Below are positions 1-9,896 of a DNA stretch of 32,953 bases, piece by piece; positions within the stretch are counted from its first letter, which is position 1; each line of letters begins with the position of its first letter. A program made the position numbers and the translations under genes. The DNA is from Thiobacillus sp. 65-1402 (GTDB taxonomy: Bacteria; Pseudomonadota; Gammaproteobacteria; Burkholderiales; Thiobacillaceae), in NCBI RefSeq assembly GCF_001897685.1, contig NZ_MKUG01000019.1, positions 1 to 32,953 of the forward strand. The letters run 5' to 3'. The notes below the pieces were generated by a model. The model worked only from the letters and a program-made list of their open reading frames with translations, searched no databases and was not told where the DNA came from.

Positions 1-800
1 GGATCGATCCGTTCGCGGCCGACGACATCAACCGCGCGCTGATCCCGCAGGGACTGGTCTACAGCAGCGGGCTGGGGCATTTCCGCAAGCCGCATTTCGT
101 GCTGGCCGAACTCAAGCGTGCCGAGATGCGCGAGGGGGTGCAGGTGCTGGTGGCGGGATGCGAATATGCGCGCGACCTGATTGCCCCGCCGGCGGCGATG
201 CGCGATGGCGCCATCTTCCTGCGCATGGACGCAGTGCGCCGGCTGCTGTGGAACAAGTACGAAGAATGGCAGTGGAAGGAAAGGGATACCGCGCTCGGGC
301 GCGCGTTCGCCCACTATGGCTTCGAGCACGACATCGAGCGCGGCCTCGACCGCATGGCCGAGGCCGAGAGCGAGGCGATGATCCTGCATGAAATCGGCGA
401 GGCGCGCGCCGAAGCGCTGCTGGGCGAGGACTGGAACACGATGCTCGGCCAGCTGACGTCCAGGCACGCCGAACTGCTGGTGCGCGCGGTGCGCGACCAT
501 CTGGCCGACAGCCTGGTGACGCTGCCGACGCTGCTGGAGCGCGAAGCCATCGGCTCGCTGCATTTTTACCTGGCCAATCTATCGGGGCTGCGGCGCGCGC
601 TGTTCCCGGCATTGCCGCAGGCATATGAAAGCTGGCTCGGCACCCCCGCTAACACCGGATTCGCCGAACTCGTGGCCAGGGCAGGAAGCCACTGGCTGGA
701 TGCGGCGCGGCAACTGGCTTCCACCTACCATCGCGACCCGCTGCAGGGCGACGCGCGCCTCGATGCGCTAGCGGGCGACCTCGCCGGCCTCAAACTCTAA
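1..800 (+). CDS. Conserved protein of unknown function, 5'-truncated (Sfum_1244-like)
   Basis: The reading frame is open from base 3 and ends at TAA 798-800, so about 265 C-terminal residues are visible and the true start lies before the window. The protein looks soluble: no membrane segment or signal peptide is visible, and it is rich in Arg, Glu and Trp. Conserved-looking stretches are LVYSSGLGHFRKPHF near the visible N-terminus, then CEYARDLIAPP, and WNKYEEWQW. From memory these resemble the uncharacterised Sfum_1244 group, whose function I do not know. It converges on pilL with only 10 bases between the stop codons, so it is not part of the Pil operon. I am sure that it is a gene and moderately sure of the family. 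Confidence 0.75.
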   Translation, partial: IDPFAADDINRALIPQGLVYSSGLGHFRKPHFVLAELKRAEMREGVQVLVAGCEYARDLIAPPAAMRDGAIFLRMDAVRRLLWNKYEEWQWKERDTALGRAFAHYGFEHDIERGLDRMAEAESEAMILHEIGEARAEALLGEDWNTMLGQLTSRHAELLVRAVRDHLADSLVTLPTLLEREAIGSLHFYLANLSGLRRALFPALPQAYESWLGTPANTGFAELVARAGSHWLDAARQLASTYHRDPLQGDARLDALAGDLAGLKL

Positions 801-802
801 GC

Positions 803-822
803 CTGCCGGTTCAAGCCGGCAG
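803..822. other. Short stem-loop at the convergent gene ends
   Basis: A perfect 7-bp inverted repeat (CTGCCGG 803-809 and CCGGCAG 816-822) encloses a 6-base loop. It lies across the junction of the upstream gene stop (798-800) and the pilL stop (811-813). Neither strand has a T-run after it, so it is not a standard intrinsic terminator. It may still stabilise both mRNA 3' ends. Confidence 0.4.
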
Positions 823-3800
823 CACCACATCCCGCCCCAGCTGCTCGGCAATGCAATCGAGCAGCTGCTGTTCCTGATACGGCTTGCCCAGATACTCGTT
901 GACGCCGATTTCCAGCGCGTGTTTGCGGTGTTTGTCCGCCGTGCGCGAGGTGATCATGATGATCGGGACCGCCTTCATGCGTGCGTCGCTGCGCATCACC
1001 CGGGCGAGTTCGAAGCCATCCATGCGCGGCATCTCGACGTCGAGCAGCACCACGTCGGGGATCAGGTCGTGCATTTTTTCCAGCGCATCGACGCCATCCT
1101 TCGCGCTGTCGACGCGGAAGCCTTCGCGGCCGAGCAGGCGGGTGGTGATCTTGCGCACCGTGAGCGAATCGTCGACCACCAGCACCAGCGGCGCCTGCGA
1201 GGCGGCATTGGCTTCGGCCGCCTCGGCAGGCGCCGTGTGCTCCACCGCTGGGCGCGGCAAGCCGGCCCAGCGCAGCGCCAGCGGCACCGGGTTGAGGATC
1301 AGGATCACCCGTCCGTCGCCGCGCACCGTGGCGCCTGCCACGCCGGTGATGCGCGCCATCTGCGGGCCGATGTTCTTGACCACGATTTCGCGCGTGCCCT
1401 CGATCGCGTCGATCAGCACCGCGGCCTGGCTGGAGCCGCTGGCGAGCAGCACCACCGGGTTGTAGCGCTGCACTTCGTGCAGTGCTTCGGTGTCGCCCAG
1501 CAGATGCGGCAGATAGGAAAGCGGGTAGCGCGTGCCGCGCCACTTCACCTCGCCTGCCGCCATCGCCTGTTCCAGTTCATGCGGCTTCAGTTCCAGCACC
1601 TGCTGCACCAGCGGCGCCGGCAGCGCGTAATCGTGCCTGGCGGCCTGGATCATCACGGCCTGGGTCATCGCCAGGGTGAGCGGCAGGTAGATATTGAAGC
1701 AGGTGCCGGCACCCGGCGTCGAGTTGATGTCGATGCGGCCGCCAAGGGCTGATATCTCGCTTTTCACCACATCCATGCCGACGCCGCGTCCGGCAACCTG
1801 GCTCACGCTCTCGGCGGTGGAGAAGCCGGCGGCAAAGATCATCTGCGCCAGCAGGGTTTCGGTCGGCTCGACGCCGGGCAGCAGCAGGCCGCTGGCCTCC
1901 GCCTTTTCGCGGATGCGCGCGTAGTTGAGGCCGGCGCCGTCGTCCTTCACGGTGATCAGCATTTCGTTGCCGGTCTGGCGCGCCGACAGCACGATCTCGC
2001 CGAACTCCGCCTTGCCGGCGGCGCGCCGCGCCTCGGGCGCTTCGATGCCGTGCGCCAGCGCGTTGCGCAGCAGGTGTTCGAGCGGCGCGGTGACTTTCTC
2101 CAGCACCGAGCGGTCGATTTCCAGATCGCCTCCCTGAATGTCGAGCTGGGCGCGCTTGCCGACGTCGCGCGCGGTCTGGCGTACGGTGCGGTACAAGCGC
2201 TCGGCCACCGAATACAGCGGCACCATGCGCACCCGCAGCAGATCCTGCTGCAGTTCGCGGTTCAGCCGCGTCTGCTGGATCAGCGCAGCGTCGGCCTCGC
2301 CCAGGCGCGCCAGCAGGATGTGCTGCACGGTGGAAATGTCGTTGACGCTTTCGGCCAGGAAGCGGGTGACCTCCTGGAAACGGGTGAAGCGGTCGAACTC
2401 CAGCGGGTCGAATTCCTCCGTCGCGCCCTGCGTCTGGAAGGTCGCCTGCATCTGCGACTCGGCCTGGATTTCGACTTCGCGGATGTGGCCGCGCAGCCGC
2501 ACCAGCGCCTCGGACAATTCGTTGACGTGGCGCTTGAACGCAAACACTTCGCTCTCGATCCGCGAGCGCGCGATCGCCACTTCGCCTGCCTGGTTGACCA
2601 TGCGATCGACCCAGTCGGCGCGCACCCGCAAGGTCAGCGCATTGCCGTCGCGCACAGCCGGCTGCGCGGGCGCCAGCGGATCGGCCGCTGAAGCAGCCGT
2701 CTCGATACGCTCGAGCACCGGCTCGACCGGGGCTTCCAGCGGCGCGGCGGTTTCCTCGACAGCCGCTGCAGGACCGCCCTGCTTCAGGCGCTCCACCGCA
2801 TCGTGCAGGCGGTCAAGCTGCGCTTCCAGCGTACCGAAGACGTCGGCACTTGCGGCCAGCTGGCCTTCGATCACGGCGATCACGCGCGACTCCATCACAT
2901 GGGTCAACTCGCCCAGGCGCATCGCGCCGACCATGCGCGCACTGCCCTTGATGGTATGCAGGCTGCGCCGCAGCGCATCGCGTGCGGCCGCTTCGCCCGG
3001 CGCAGCCAGCCAGGCGCGCAACTGCGCGCTGGCATCCGGCACCAGGGCATCGGCTTCCTCGAGGAAAATCGGCAGCAATTGCAAGTCGATTTCATCGGCA
3101 ACCTCGCGCCGCTCGAACACCGGCACCGGCGTGACGGGTTTCAAGTCCGGCACCAGCGCGCTGACGTCGAGCAGATGGGGAACGGAGGCGGAGTGGTTGG
3201 TTTCGGCCACTGCAGCGATGCCAGCCGCCTCGGCAGGTGCCGCCGCATCGGTCGCGGCGGCAGACGCTGCTTCAACGGCATGTTCCACCGGCATTCCGCC
3301 AGCCGGCGCCGTGGTCTGCTCGTCTTCCAGTTCGCCCAGCGCCGCGATCAGATCGTTCGCCATCGCGGGCAATTGCCCGCTCTCAATGCTTGCGATCATG
3401 CCGTGCAGACGCGCGACCGTATCCTGCACCAGCGGCAGATGCGCGGTTGGCAGCGGAACCTGCACAAAACGGTTCCAGTACTGTTCGAGCGCATGCGACA
3501 GATCGGACAGGACCGTGATGCTCGCTGTGCCCGCGATGCCGCCGAGGGTATGAACGGCACGGCGCGCGTGTTCGCTGACCGTGTTGTCGGCAAGCTCGGC
3601 GTGGCGTTCCGCCTCTTCCTGCAGCGCGGTCAGGTGCTGATGCGCTTCGGTCATGAAAATCTCGTACAAGCCGGCGGAGAGGCAGACCGGGCCGATGCAG
3701 ACCTCGTCCGGCACGGACGATCCAGGCGCGGCATCGGCCGCGGCCGGTTCTGCTAACACGGCCGCCGCCGCCTGCTCGCCTACCGCTGCGTATTCGACAA

Positions 3801-6756
3801 TGGCGCCCACATCCGGAACAGGCATGCCGGCCGGGGCTTCTGCCTCTTCAGGCTCGACGACGCGAGGCTGGTCCGGCATCGCTTCGACAACTGCCGCCAT
3901 CTCGACGGCGGGCTCAGCGCTGGCGACAGGCAGAAGCAGCCATTCGGTTTCGGTTTCGGCTGCGGCCTCGACCTCCAGCTCCGCTGCGGTCGAGGCACCG
4001 GCTTCAGCTTGCAGCTCAGTTTCAACCGCCGCTGCGGCATCGCTCCCGGCGTCATCCGCTGATTCGGCCACCGCCTCGGTCGTTGCCTGGATTTGCCCAT
4101 GCGCTTCGGCCGAAACGCTCTCGATTGCGGCCGCAGCCGGCGCGACTTCCAATGCCTGCCCCTGTGCCACGCGGCCAACCGCGGCCAACAAAGCGGACAC
4201 CGGCAGTGTCACGGGGCGATTGGCCTGCAACGCGTCCACCCAGTCCTGGAACACGCCGCGGGCGCGCCCGATCAGGCTCAGCAGATCGCCGTTGGCCGCC
4301 TTTTTATCGGCCAGCCAGCCGTTCATCAATTGTTCAAGACGCCACGCAGTTTCGCCCAGCTCGTTCAAGCCAACCATGCGGCCGCTGCCCTTCAAGGTGT
4401 GGAAACCGCGGCGGATGACCGTCAGCGCAGCCTGGTCTTCAGGGTCTCCCTGACAGGCATCGCCGGCCTCGCCGATGGTCGCCAGCACCTCGTTGGCTTC
4501 TTCCAGGAAAATGTCCAGCAGTTCCGGCTCGACCCCCTCGGGGATCGCAGCCAGCAGATGGTCTTCGGCGGGCTCGCTTTCGCTGGCCTCGGACGCGGCC
4601 GGCTCCGCGGCCACTGCCGGTTCGGCCGCGCGCGCCGGCGGTGCAATTTCGGCAGCCTCGACAGGCAGGAATTCAAGCGCTGCGGCGGCGTCCACCCCCG
4701 GCTCGGCAGGCATCGGAGCGGCCGTTTCGCCGCCCTGCGGTTCAGCCTCGTCCAGCTTCAGCGGGATTTCAATCGCCGCCCGTTGCGGCAACGCCAGGCC
4801 GCTCAGGGCGGCGATCCCGGCATCGAGCGCCAGCGGCGCCTCGGCGGCATCGCGGCTGAGCTCGAGCGCAGCACGCGTCTGCTGCTTGAGCGCGGCGTCG
4901 TCGATCAGCTCGGCGTCGCGATTCAGCTCGGTCAGGGCATCAAGGAATTTTTTTTTTGAGTCGTCGCCGGGCTGATCGCGCCAGTCCAGATAGCTCGCCT
5001 GCACCTCGGCCTTGCGCACCGGCAAACCCGATTCAACCGTGTCGTCGAGCGCGCTTTCGTCGGCGCTGCCGGCATCGATCACGCCGAAGTCGACCAGGAC
5101 AGGGCGCAGGATCCTGGCTGCATCGGCACGTCCGGAGCAGTAGGACTCGATATACAGTCCAAGACTGGAGAAGGCATCGGCCAGACGTTGCTGAGTCGCC
5201 TCGTCGGGATGGCCTTCGCCGGCAAACGGCTGCACGGTGGCCATGGCCGCCGCCAGCAGATTCGCGGCGTCGGGCAGTTCCAGCATGGTCAGCGCGCCTT
5301 GCGCCTGCTGCGCCAGCACCGGCAGACCGGCCAGCGCTTCGCGTTCGCCGGCGTCGCGGAAGAAGGCATCCAGCGCTTCCTCCATCTGCTTCAGATTTTG
5401 CCCGACTTCCTGCGCCATATGCACCAGCATGTCACGCTCGGCTTCGCGCTGGCTGGCGGATGCCACGACGCTGGCCGGCATCTCGCGGCCTTCGATCAGG
5501 GCATTCAGGCGCGCCTGCTGGCCCTCCGCGCGCACCGCAAAATCGGCGTGCAGGAGGTCTTCCTGGTCGACGGCATTCTGCATGAACAGCAGCGTGGAAG
5601 CGACTTCCAGATTCACCTGTTCGCGCGCCTCGCCGTCGCGCCCGGCAGAGGTAAGGGCCGCCGCCGCCAACTCATCCAGCAAGGGCATCAAGCCGCTGTT
5701 TTCGAGCATCTGCGCCTGCGGCTGCATGCGCGCCAGCTGGCCCTGGAACTGCTCCAGTTGTCCGGCATCGCCTTCCACGTAGGCATGCCAGCTGTCGCGC
5801 GCAGCCTTCAAGCCGGCCTGCAGGGCATCCAGCACCGGGCGCATGTGCGCCAGCGCTTCGGGATCCAGCATGCCGCGGCCCGGCAGGTAGCGATCGAGGC
5901 CGAAGGTCGAGCGGACTTCCGCAGCGCGGCCATCCAGGGCCTGGCTTTTGGCCACGAAGAACAAGGCGTCGCGCAGCAGACGTTCGGCGACCTGCGGCGA
6001 GCCTTCCATCAGGCGGCGCATTTGCAGGTCGATGCGGGCAAGCAGCTGCTTGACGTGGAAATCGGCCTCGACGCCGCGGGTGATCAGGCTGTCGATAAAG
6101 CCGACGCAGGCCCACCAGAAGGTTTGCGAGGCCTGCGACGGCGCGATGCGCTCGATCGCGGCCAGCGCCTCGCGCATGCGCTGCAGCCCCTGCTCTGCCT
6201 CGATATTGCGCAGGAAGGCCAGCAGGCCGCGCTGGAACAGGTTGCGTGCGGCCTTGGCTTCGGCCGCCAGCGCTTCCGGCGTCAGGCTATCGTTGGCGGG
6301 CTTGCCCTGTACCCGCGTGCGCATATCGGGGAAAAACAACTCGCCTTCGAACACCCGCTCGGCACCCTGCAGTTCGCGCAGGCGCTTGTACAGGGGAAAC
6401 AGCGCCAGTTCGCCGCTGCCGCGGCCGTCGGCCAGATCCTTGACCCAGCGCTGCAGGCCTTCGATGGCATTACGCAGGGCGCGCAGCACTTCGTCGCCCG
6501 CCATCAAGCGGTTTTCATTGATGTCGGCCAGACAGGATTCCAGTGCATTGGCCAGCGCGGCCGCGCCTTCCAGGCCGACCATGCGCAGCGCCCCGGTGAC
6601 CTGATGCGCATCGTCGCGCGCCAGCCGCAGGGCGTTGGTCAGATCGGCGTCGACGCTGTATGCCTGTATGCGCCCCAAGGCGGCCTGCAGGGCGGCGTCG
6701 ATGTCCCCGCGCACCCAGTTCAGCGGGCCGGTATCGTAGTCGAGTAAGGCGCTCAT
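811..6756 (-). CDS. pilL: PilL/ChpA-type hybrid chemotaxis kinase for twitching motility
   Basis: This is the CheA-like histidine kinase of the Pil-Chp system, taking signals from PilJ through PilI and phosphorylating PilG/PilH. It has 1981 residues from ATG 6756, chosen because AGGA lies about 10 bases upstream and a longer start at 6819 would overlap pilJ. Residues 1-600 are helical with a degenerate Hpt-like site (His51, HQVTG). Hpt domains follow at His786 (HTLKGSGR), His1069 (HTLGG, Lys replaced by Gly) and His1267 (HTIKGSAR), separated by Ala/Glu/Pro-rich linkers. The CheA dimer and ATPase region spans about 1370-1690 (N-box near 1561-1572, DDGAG near 1605, GRGVGMD 1656-1662). A CheW-like domain covers about 1690-1840. 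The C-terminal receiver has Asp1862/1863, phospho-Asp1906, Thr1936 and Lys1958. It is shorter than Pseudomonas ChpA (about 2470 residues, more Hpt units). It is the last gene of the operon. Confidence 0.95.
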   Translation of the reverse strand: MSALLDYDTGPLNWVRGDIDAALQAALGRIQAYSVDADLTNALRLARDDAHQVTGALRMVGLEGAAALANALESCLADINENRLMAGDEVLRALRNAIEGLQRWVKDLADGRGSGELALFPLYKRLRELQGAERVFEGELFFPDMRTRVQGKPANDSLTPEALAAEAKAARNLFQRGLLAFLRNIEAEQGLQRMREALAAIERIAPSQASQTFWWACVGFIDSLITRGVEADFHVKQLLARIDLQMRRLMEGSPQVAERLLRDALFFVAKSQALDGRAAEVRSTFGLDRYLPGRGMLDPEALAHMRPVLDALQAGLKAARDSWHAYVEGDAGQLEQFQGQLARMQPQAQMLENSGLMPLLDELAAAALTSAGRDGEAREQVNLEVASTLLFMQNAVDQEDLLHADFAVRAEGQQARLNALIEGREMPASVVASASQREAERDMLVHMAQEVGQNLKQMEEALDAFFRDAGEREALAGLPVLAQQAQGALTMLELPDAANLLAAAMATVQPFAGEGHPDEATQQRLADAFSSLGLYIESYCSGRADAARILRPVLVDFGVIDAGSADESALDDTVESGLPVRKAEVQASYLDWRDQPGDDSKKKFLDALTELNRDAELIDDAALKQQTRAALELSRDAAEAPLALDAGIAALSGLALPQRAAIEIPLKLDEAEPQGGETAAPMPAEPGVDAAAALEFLPVEAAEIAPPARAAEPAVAAEPAASEASESEPAEDHLLAAIPEGVEPELLDIFLEEANEVLATIGEAGDACQGDPEDQAALTVIRRGFHTLKGSGRMVGLNELGETAWRLEQLMNGWLADKKAANGDLLSLIGRARGVFQDWVDALQANRPVTLPVSALLAAVGRVAQGQALEVAPAAAAIESVSAEAHGQIQATTEAVAESADDAGSDAAAAVETELQAEAGASTAAELEVEAAAETETEWLLLPVASAEPAVEMAAVVEAMPDQPRVVEPEEAEAPAGMPVPDVGAIVEYAAVGEQAAAAVLAEPAAADAAPGSSVPDEVCIGPVCLSAGLYEIFMTEAHQHLTALQEEAERHAELADNTVSEHARRAVHTLGGIAGTASITVLSDLSHALEQYWNRFVQVPLPTAHLPLVQDTVARLHGMIASIESGQLPAMANDLIAALGELEDEQTTAPAGGMPVEHAVEAASAAATDAAAPAEAAGIAAVAETNHSASVPHLLDVSALVPDLKPVTPVPVFERREVADEIDLQLLPIFLEEADALVPDASAQLRAWLAAPGEAAARDALRRSLHTIKGSARMVGAMRLGELTHVMESRVIAVIEGQLAASADVFGTLEAQLDRLHDAVERLKQGGPAAAVEETAAPLEAPVEPVLERIETAASAADPLAPAQPAVRDGNALTLRVRADWVDRMVNQAGEVAIARSRIESEVFAFKRHVNELSEALVRLRGHIREVEIQAESQMQATFQTQGATEEFDPLEFDRFTRFQEVTRFLAESVNDISTVQHILLARLGEADAALIQQTRLNRELQQDLLRVRMVPLYSVAERLYRTVRQTARDVGKRAQLDIQGGDLEIDRSVLEKVTAPLEHLLRNALAHGIEAPEARRAAGKAEFGEIVLSARQTGNEMLITVKDDGAGLNYARIREKAEASGLLLPGVEPTETLLAQMIFAAGFSTAESVSQVAGRGVGMDVVKSEISALGGRIDINSTPGAGTCFNIYLPLTLAMTQAVMIQAARHDYALPAPLVQQVLELKPHELEQAMAAGEVKWRGTRYPLSYLPHLLGDTEALHEVQRYNPVVLLASGSSQAAVLIDAIEGTREIVVKNIGPQMARITGVAGATVRGDGRVILILNPVPLALRWAGLPRPAVEHTAPAEAAEANAASQAPLVLVVDDSLTVRKITTRLLGREGFRVDSAKDGVDALEKMHDLIPDVVLLDVEMPRMDGFELARVMRSDARMKAVPIIMITSRTADKHRKHALEIGVNEYLGKPYQEQQLLDCIAEQLGRDVVLPA
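4948..4957 (-). repeat. A10 homopolymer inside pilL
   Basis: Ten consecutive T on the plus strand read as ten A in the pilL coding strand, encoding Lys601-603 after Ser600. Loss or gain of one base would bring a stop within about 3 to 6 codons. It is striking in such a GC-rich gene. Confidence 0.9.
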
Positions 6757-6796
6757 GGTGTGTTGTTCCTGAAGTTGATTGCCGTGGCCGCCCCGG

Positions 6797-8914
6797 TCAG
6801 GCGAGCTTGAAGCCCGCAACCGAATTCTTGAGGTCTTGCGCCAGCTGCTTCATGCCGCCGATCGACTCGGCCGTCTGCTGGGTGCCCGTGCCGGTCTGCG
6901 CCGAAATCGCCTTGATGTCCTGCATGGTTTCCGCCACCTTGGCGGTCGATTCCGCCTGGCTCTGCGTGGCAGCCGAGATATCCGCGATCAGTTCGGCCAG
7001 CGTCTTCGACACGCTGCCGATTTCAGCCAGCGTCTGGCCCGCCGCATCGGACAGTTTGGCGCCCTCGACCACGCCCTGGGTCGATATTTCCATCGCCGCC
7101 ACGGTGTCGTGGGTATCCGACTGAATGGTCTTGACGATCGCCGCGATCTGCTTGGTGGCATCGGCCGAGCGCTCCGCCAGCCGCTGCACTTCCTCCGCCA
7201 CCACCGAGAAGCCGCGTCCGGCTTCGCCCGCGGACGCCGCCTGGATGGCGGCGTTGAGCGCCAGCACGTTGGTCTGTTCGGTAATGTCGGAAATCAGTTC
7301 GACGATTTCGCCGATCTCCTGCGACGATTCGCCGAGGCGCTTGATTCGCTTGGACGTTTCCTGGATCTGTTCGCGCAGGTCGTTCATGCTGGCAATGGCG
7401 TTGGCCACCGCTTGCTGGCCCTTTTCCGCGGCCGCCAGCGATTGTTCGGCCACGCGGGCGGATTCGGCGGCGTTGCCCGACACCTGTTGCACCGACTGCG
7501 CCAGGTTCACCACCGCGGCCGAGGTTTCCTCGATTTCCTCGGTCTGGCGGCGCGCCGCCTGCTGCAGCGAATCGGACACCTGGCCCGCCTGGCTGGCGGC
7601 CTGATCCATCTGCAGGGTGGCGTTGTTGATCCCGCGCACCAGGCTGCGCAACTCTTCCACCGTGTAGTTGATCGAGTCGGCCACCGCGCCGGTGATGTCT
7701 TCGGTCACGCTGGCGTTGATGGTGAGGTTGCCTTCGGCCAGTTCGCCCAGTTCGTCCATCAGACGCAGAATCGCTTCCTGGTTGCGGCTGTTTTCCTCTT
7801 CGCTCTTGCGTGCCCGCGATTTGGTTTCGTTGATGTTGACCAGCCCCAGCATCACCAGCGAGCCGATCGCCAGCAGGCCGAACAGGGCGGCCAGCAGATA
7901 GCCGGTGCCGCCGACCGATTGGTAATCCTGCGACAGCCGATCGGTATCCTGCAGCAGGGCATCGCTGCCGACGAACAGGTTGTTGGCCGCCATCTTGGCC
8001 TGCAGCAGCGGCTGCGTGTTGGCGAGCACCGCCCCCACCGACTCCACCATGTCGCCCATGTTGGCGCCCAGGTCTTCCAGGGTCAGCATGCTGTCCTTGT
8101 TCTGGCTGGCCGCGCCTTCCATCAGCGCCTGCACCGTGTCGCGGAACGAGGTCGTATCCTTTTCCAACTGCAGCACCACCTCGGGGTCGATCAGGTCGGA
8201 CGACAGCAGCATGTTGGCGTTTTTCGGCAGCCGCTGGCTCAGCATGACCAGATGATTGGCGCGCGACACTTCGCGCACGCCGACCCCCGTATCGGCCAAC
8301 TGGCTGGCGAGCTGTTCGGCGACTTCCTGCAGATCGATACTCAGCGCGTTGATGCGCTTGACGCTCTCGTTCATCGCCACCAGATTTTTCTGCTGCGACA
8401 AAATCTGCACGACCTGCGGGTTGAACTTCTGCCACTGCGCGCTGATTTTTTCCAGCGAATCGCGTGCCGCCCCGCTGGTGGCGGGCACTTCTTCGTCGCC
8501 TTCGGCCAGTCCGCTCAAAGTCGCCTCGAATGCGGCCTTGCCCTCCGCCAGCTTCTTGAAGGCGGCGGCATTCCCCAGCACGGACTGCTGGGCCGTCAGC
8601 GGCAGTCGCTGCGACAGCACTTTAAGCTCGCCCGCGCGGGCCTCGTAGCCAGTGCGATTGTCGAGCTGGAGCGAGCTGTAGATGGTGAAGCCGGCCGCCA
8701 GCAGCAGCGAGGCGATCAAGGTGCCGCCGGCATAGAGATACTGCTTGTCGACGGGCAAATGGCCGATCAAAGGCGCCTGGCCGGGCTCCTGGTCGGCCAG
8801 CTTGCGCACCGTCTGCATGATCAGGGTGGTGTGTTCCCCGCCCCGGTTCCTGCCCGTGACCTTTCCCGTCATGCGGCCCGCCAGGCCTTTCAGGCCATTC
8901 ATCGTTATCGCCAT
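6797..8914 (-). CDS. pilJ: PilJ, type IV pilus methyl-accepting chemoreceptor
   Basis: This inner-membrane receptor signals to PilL through the CheW-like PilI. From ATG 8914 it has 705 residues. TM1 lies at about 59-80, a periplasmic PilJ-type sensor region at 81-336, TM2 at 337-360, a HAMP-like region to about 430, then a long coiled-coil signalling domain. The hairpin tip is clear at about 546-580 ([22 protein letters not shown]). There is no C-terminal CheR-tethering pentapeptide; it ends in GFKLA. The start is ambiguous: ATG 8914 has GAGGAG 8 bases upstream, while ATG 8920 has GAGGAG only 2 bases away but GGAGG about 10 bases away. A longer in-frame start at 8950 is less likely. It lies 40 bases upstream of pilL and 61 bases after pilI. 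Confidence 0.94.
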   Translation of the reverse strand: MAITMNGLKGLAGRMTGKVTGRNRGGEHTTLIMQTVRKLADQEPGQAPLIGHLPVDKQYLYAGGTLIASLLLAAGFTIYSSLQLDNRTGYEARAGELKVLSQRLPLTAQQSVLGNAAAFKKLAEGKAAFEATLSGLAEGDEEVPATSGAARDSLEKISAQWQKFNPQVVQILSQQKNLVAMNESVKRINALSIDLQEVAEQLASQLADTGVGVREVSRANHLVMLSQRLPKNANMLLSSDLIDPEVVLQLEKDTTSFRDTVQALMEGAASQNKDSMLTLEDLGANMGDMVESVGAVLANTQPLLQAKMAANNLFVGSDALLQDTDRLSQDYQSVGGTGYLLAALFGLLAIGSLVMLGLVNINETKSRARKSEEENSRNQEAILRLMDELGELAEGNLTINASVTEDITGAVADSINYTVEELRSLVRGINNATLQMDQAASQAGQVSDSLQQAARRQTEEIEETSAAVVNLAQSVQQVSGNAAESARVAEQSLAAAEKGQQAVANAIASMNDLREQIQETSKRIKRLGESSQEIGEIVELISDITEQTNVLALNAAIQAASAGEAGRGFSVVAEEVQRLAERSADATKQIAAIVKTIQSDTHDTVAAMEISTQGVVEGAKLSDAAGQTLAEIGSVSKTLAELIADISAATQSQAESTAKVAETMQDIKAISAQTGTGTQQTAESIGGMKQLAQDLKNSVAGFKLA

Positions 8915-8975
8915 ATTCATTGCTCCTCTGCCTCCACTTGCCGGCGCCAATGCGCCTTCGTTATTCGATGTGCGA

Positions 8976-9497
8976 TCAGTTGCCGAGCTGCGCTTCGACC
9001 TTCAGGAACTCGGCGTCGCCGAGCAATCGCCCGAAATCCATATCGCACCAGCCGGTGCCCGCTTCGTCCGCGTATTGGCGTGCGGCCCAGGGGTGTATCG
9101 CAGCCGCGCTGCGCAGCTGATAGCGATTGATGTTTTTCAGGCCGAGGGTGCCGCGCACCAGCAGCGCCGCGTTCACGCCAAAATCGTGATGCGGAATCAG
9201 CAGACGGCAATCGGCATGATCGGGTGTCACGCCCTGCCCCATGAAATCGGCGAGATCGCTCACCGCGAACAGGTTGCCGCGAATGTTGGCGACGCCGCGA
9301 AACCAGCGGCGCGCGCCGGGCACCTTGACGACGGGCGGCACCGGGATCACTTCCTCGGTGTCGGAGAGGCTCACCAGCCAGTTCGCGTCGCCTACCCGGA
9401 AGCCCAGGCGGGAGCCGGTATTGTCGCGGCTGGCTGCCGCCTGCAACTGCTGCGAAAGCGTGGTCTGAAATTCGCGCAGATTGAATTTCTTGGCCAT
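8976..9497 (-). CDS. pilI: PilI, CheW-like coupling protein
   Basis: This 173-residue cytoplasmic adaptor is expected to bridge PilJ and the PilL kinase core. The CheW fold covers most of the protein: [14 protein letters not shown] near residue 31, [18 protein letters not shown] near 80-97, then a less conserved C-terminal half. The motif [16 protein letters not shown] matches the CheW hallmark of a surface strand before an Ile-rich core strand. Length is normal for PilI (about 170-180). ATG 9497 lies 10 bases after the pilH stop. The ribosome binding site is weak (GAGCGGAC), consistent with translation coupled to pilH. Position between pilH and pilJ is the usual Pil-Chp order, so I am confident of the assignment. 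Confidence 0.93.
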   Translation of the reverse strand: MAKKFNLREFQTTLSQQLQAAASRDNTGSRLGFRVGDANWLVSLSDTEEVIPVPPVVKVPGARRWFRGVANIRGNLFAVSDLADFMGQGVTPDHADCRLLIPHHDFGVNAALLVRGTLGLKNINRYQLRSAAAIHPWAARQYADEAGTGWCDMDFGRLLGDAEFLKVEAQLGN

Positions 9498-9507
9498 GTC
9501 GGTCCGC

Positions 9508-9873
9508 TCAGCCGAGCGCCTTGATCTGCGACAGCAGATCTTCCGGCTTCACCGGTTTCACCAGATAGGCTTTTGCGCCCTGGCGCATGCCCCACACCTT
9601 GTCGGTTTCCTGGCCCTTGGTGGTGCACATGATGACCGGGATATGCTTGGTCGCGTCCTCCTTGGAAATCATGCGGGTTGCCTGATAGCCGTTCATGCCG
9701 GGCATCACGACATCCATCACGATCAGATCGGGCAGCGTCTGCTTGGCTTGCGCGACCGCCTCTTCGCCGCTTTCGGCCATGCTGACCAGGTAGCCGTTCT
9801 TGACCAGCAGCTCGGACAGGAAAAAGCGCTCAGTGGGAGAATCGTCCACCACCAGAATTCGGCTGATCGCCAT
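9508..9873 (-). CDS. pilH: PilH, single-domain response regulator
   Basis: This 121-residue CheY-like receiver has no output domain. In relatives PilH is phosphorylated by PilL/ChpA and acts with PilG to tune pilus extension and retraction. The receiver residues are all present: acidic pair Asp10/Asp11, phospho-acceptor Asp54 (in IVMDVVMPG), Thr84/Thr85 and Lys106 (LVKP). ATG 9873 is well supported by AAGGAG 8 bases upstream. It is 23 bases downstream of pilG and 10 upstream of pilI, so clearly within the operon. Gene order (after pilG) separates it from PilG better than sequence alone. Confidence 0.94.
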   Translation of the reverse strand: MAISRILVVDDSPTERFFLSELLVKNGYLVSMAESGEEAVAQAKQTLPDLIVMDVVMPGMNGYQATRMISKEDATKHIPVIMCTTKGQETDKVWGMRQGAKAYLVKPVKPEDLLSQIKALG

Positions 9874-9896
9874 AATTTATGCTCCTTGGAAAACAG

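Noticed and set aside
5188-6747. 519-codon open frame opposite the pilL N-terminus
   Set aside because: It is an antisense shadow of pilL, rich in Gln, His and Arg, with no ribosome binding site or domain.
6757-6819. Longer start for pilL at 6819
   Set aside because: It would overlap the pilJ end, and ATG 6756 has a good ribosome binding site.
6779-9130. 783-codon open frame on the plus strand opposite pilJ
   Set aside because: The opposite strand encodes a clear chemoreceptor with a perfect MCP hairpin. High GC at third positions leaves the antisense frame open. The translation is His/Gln/Arg-rich with no domain.
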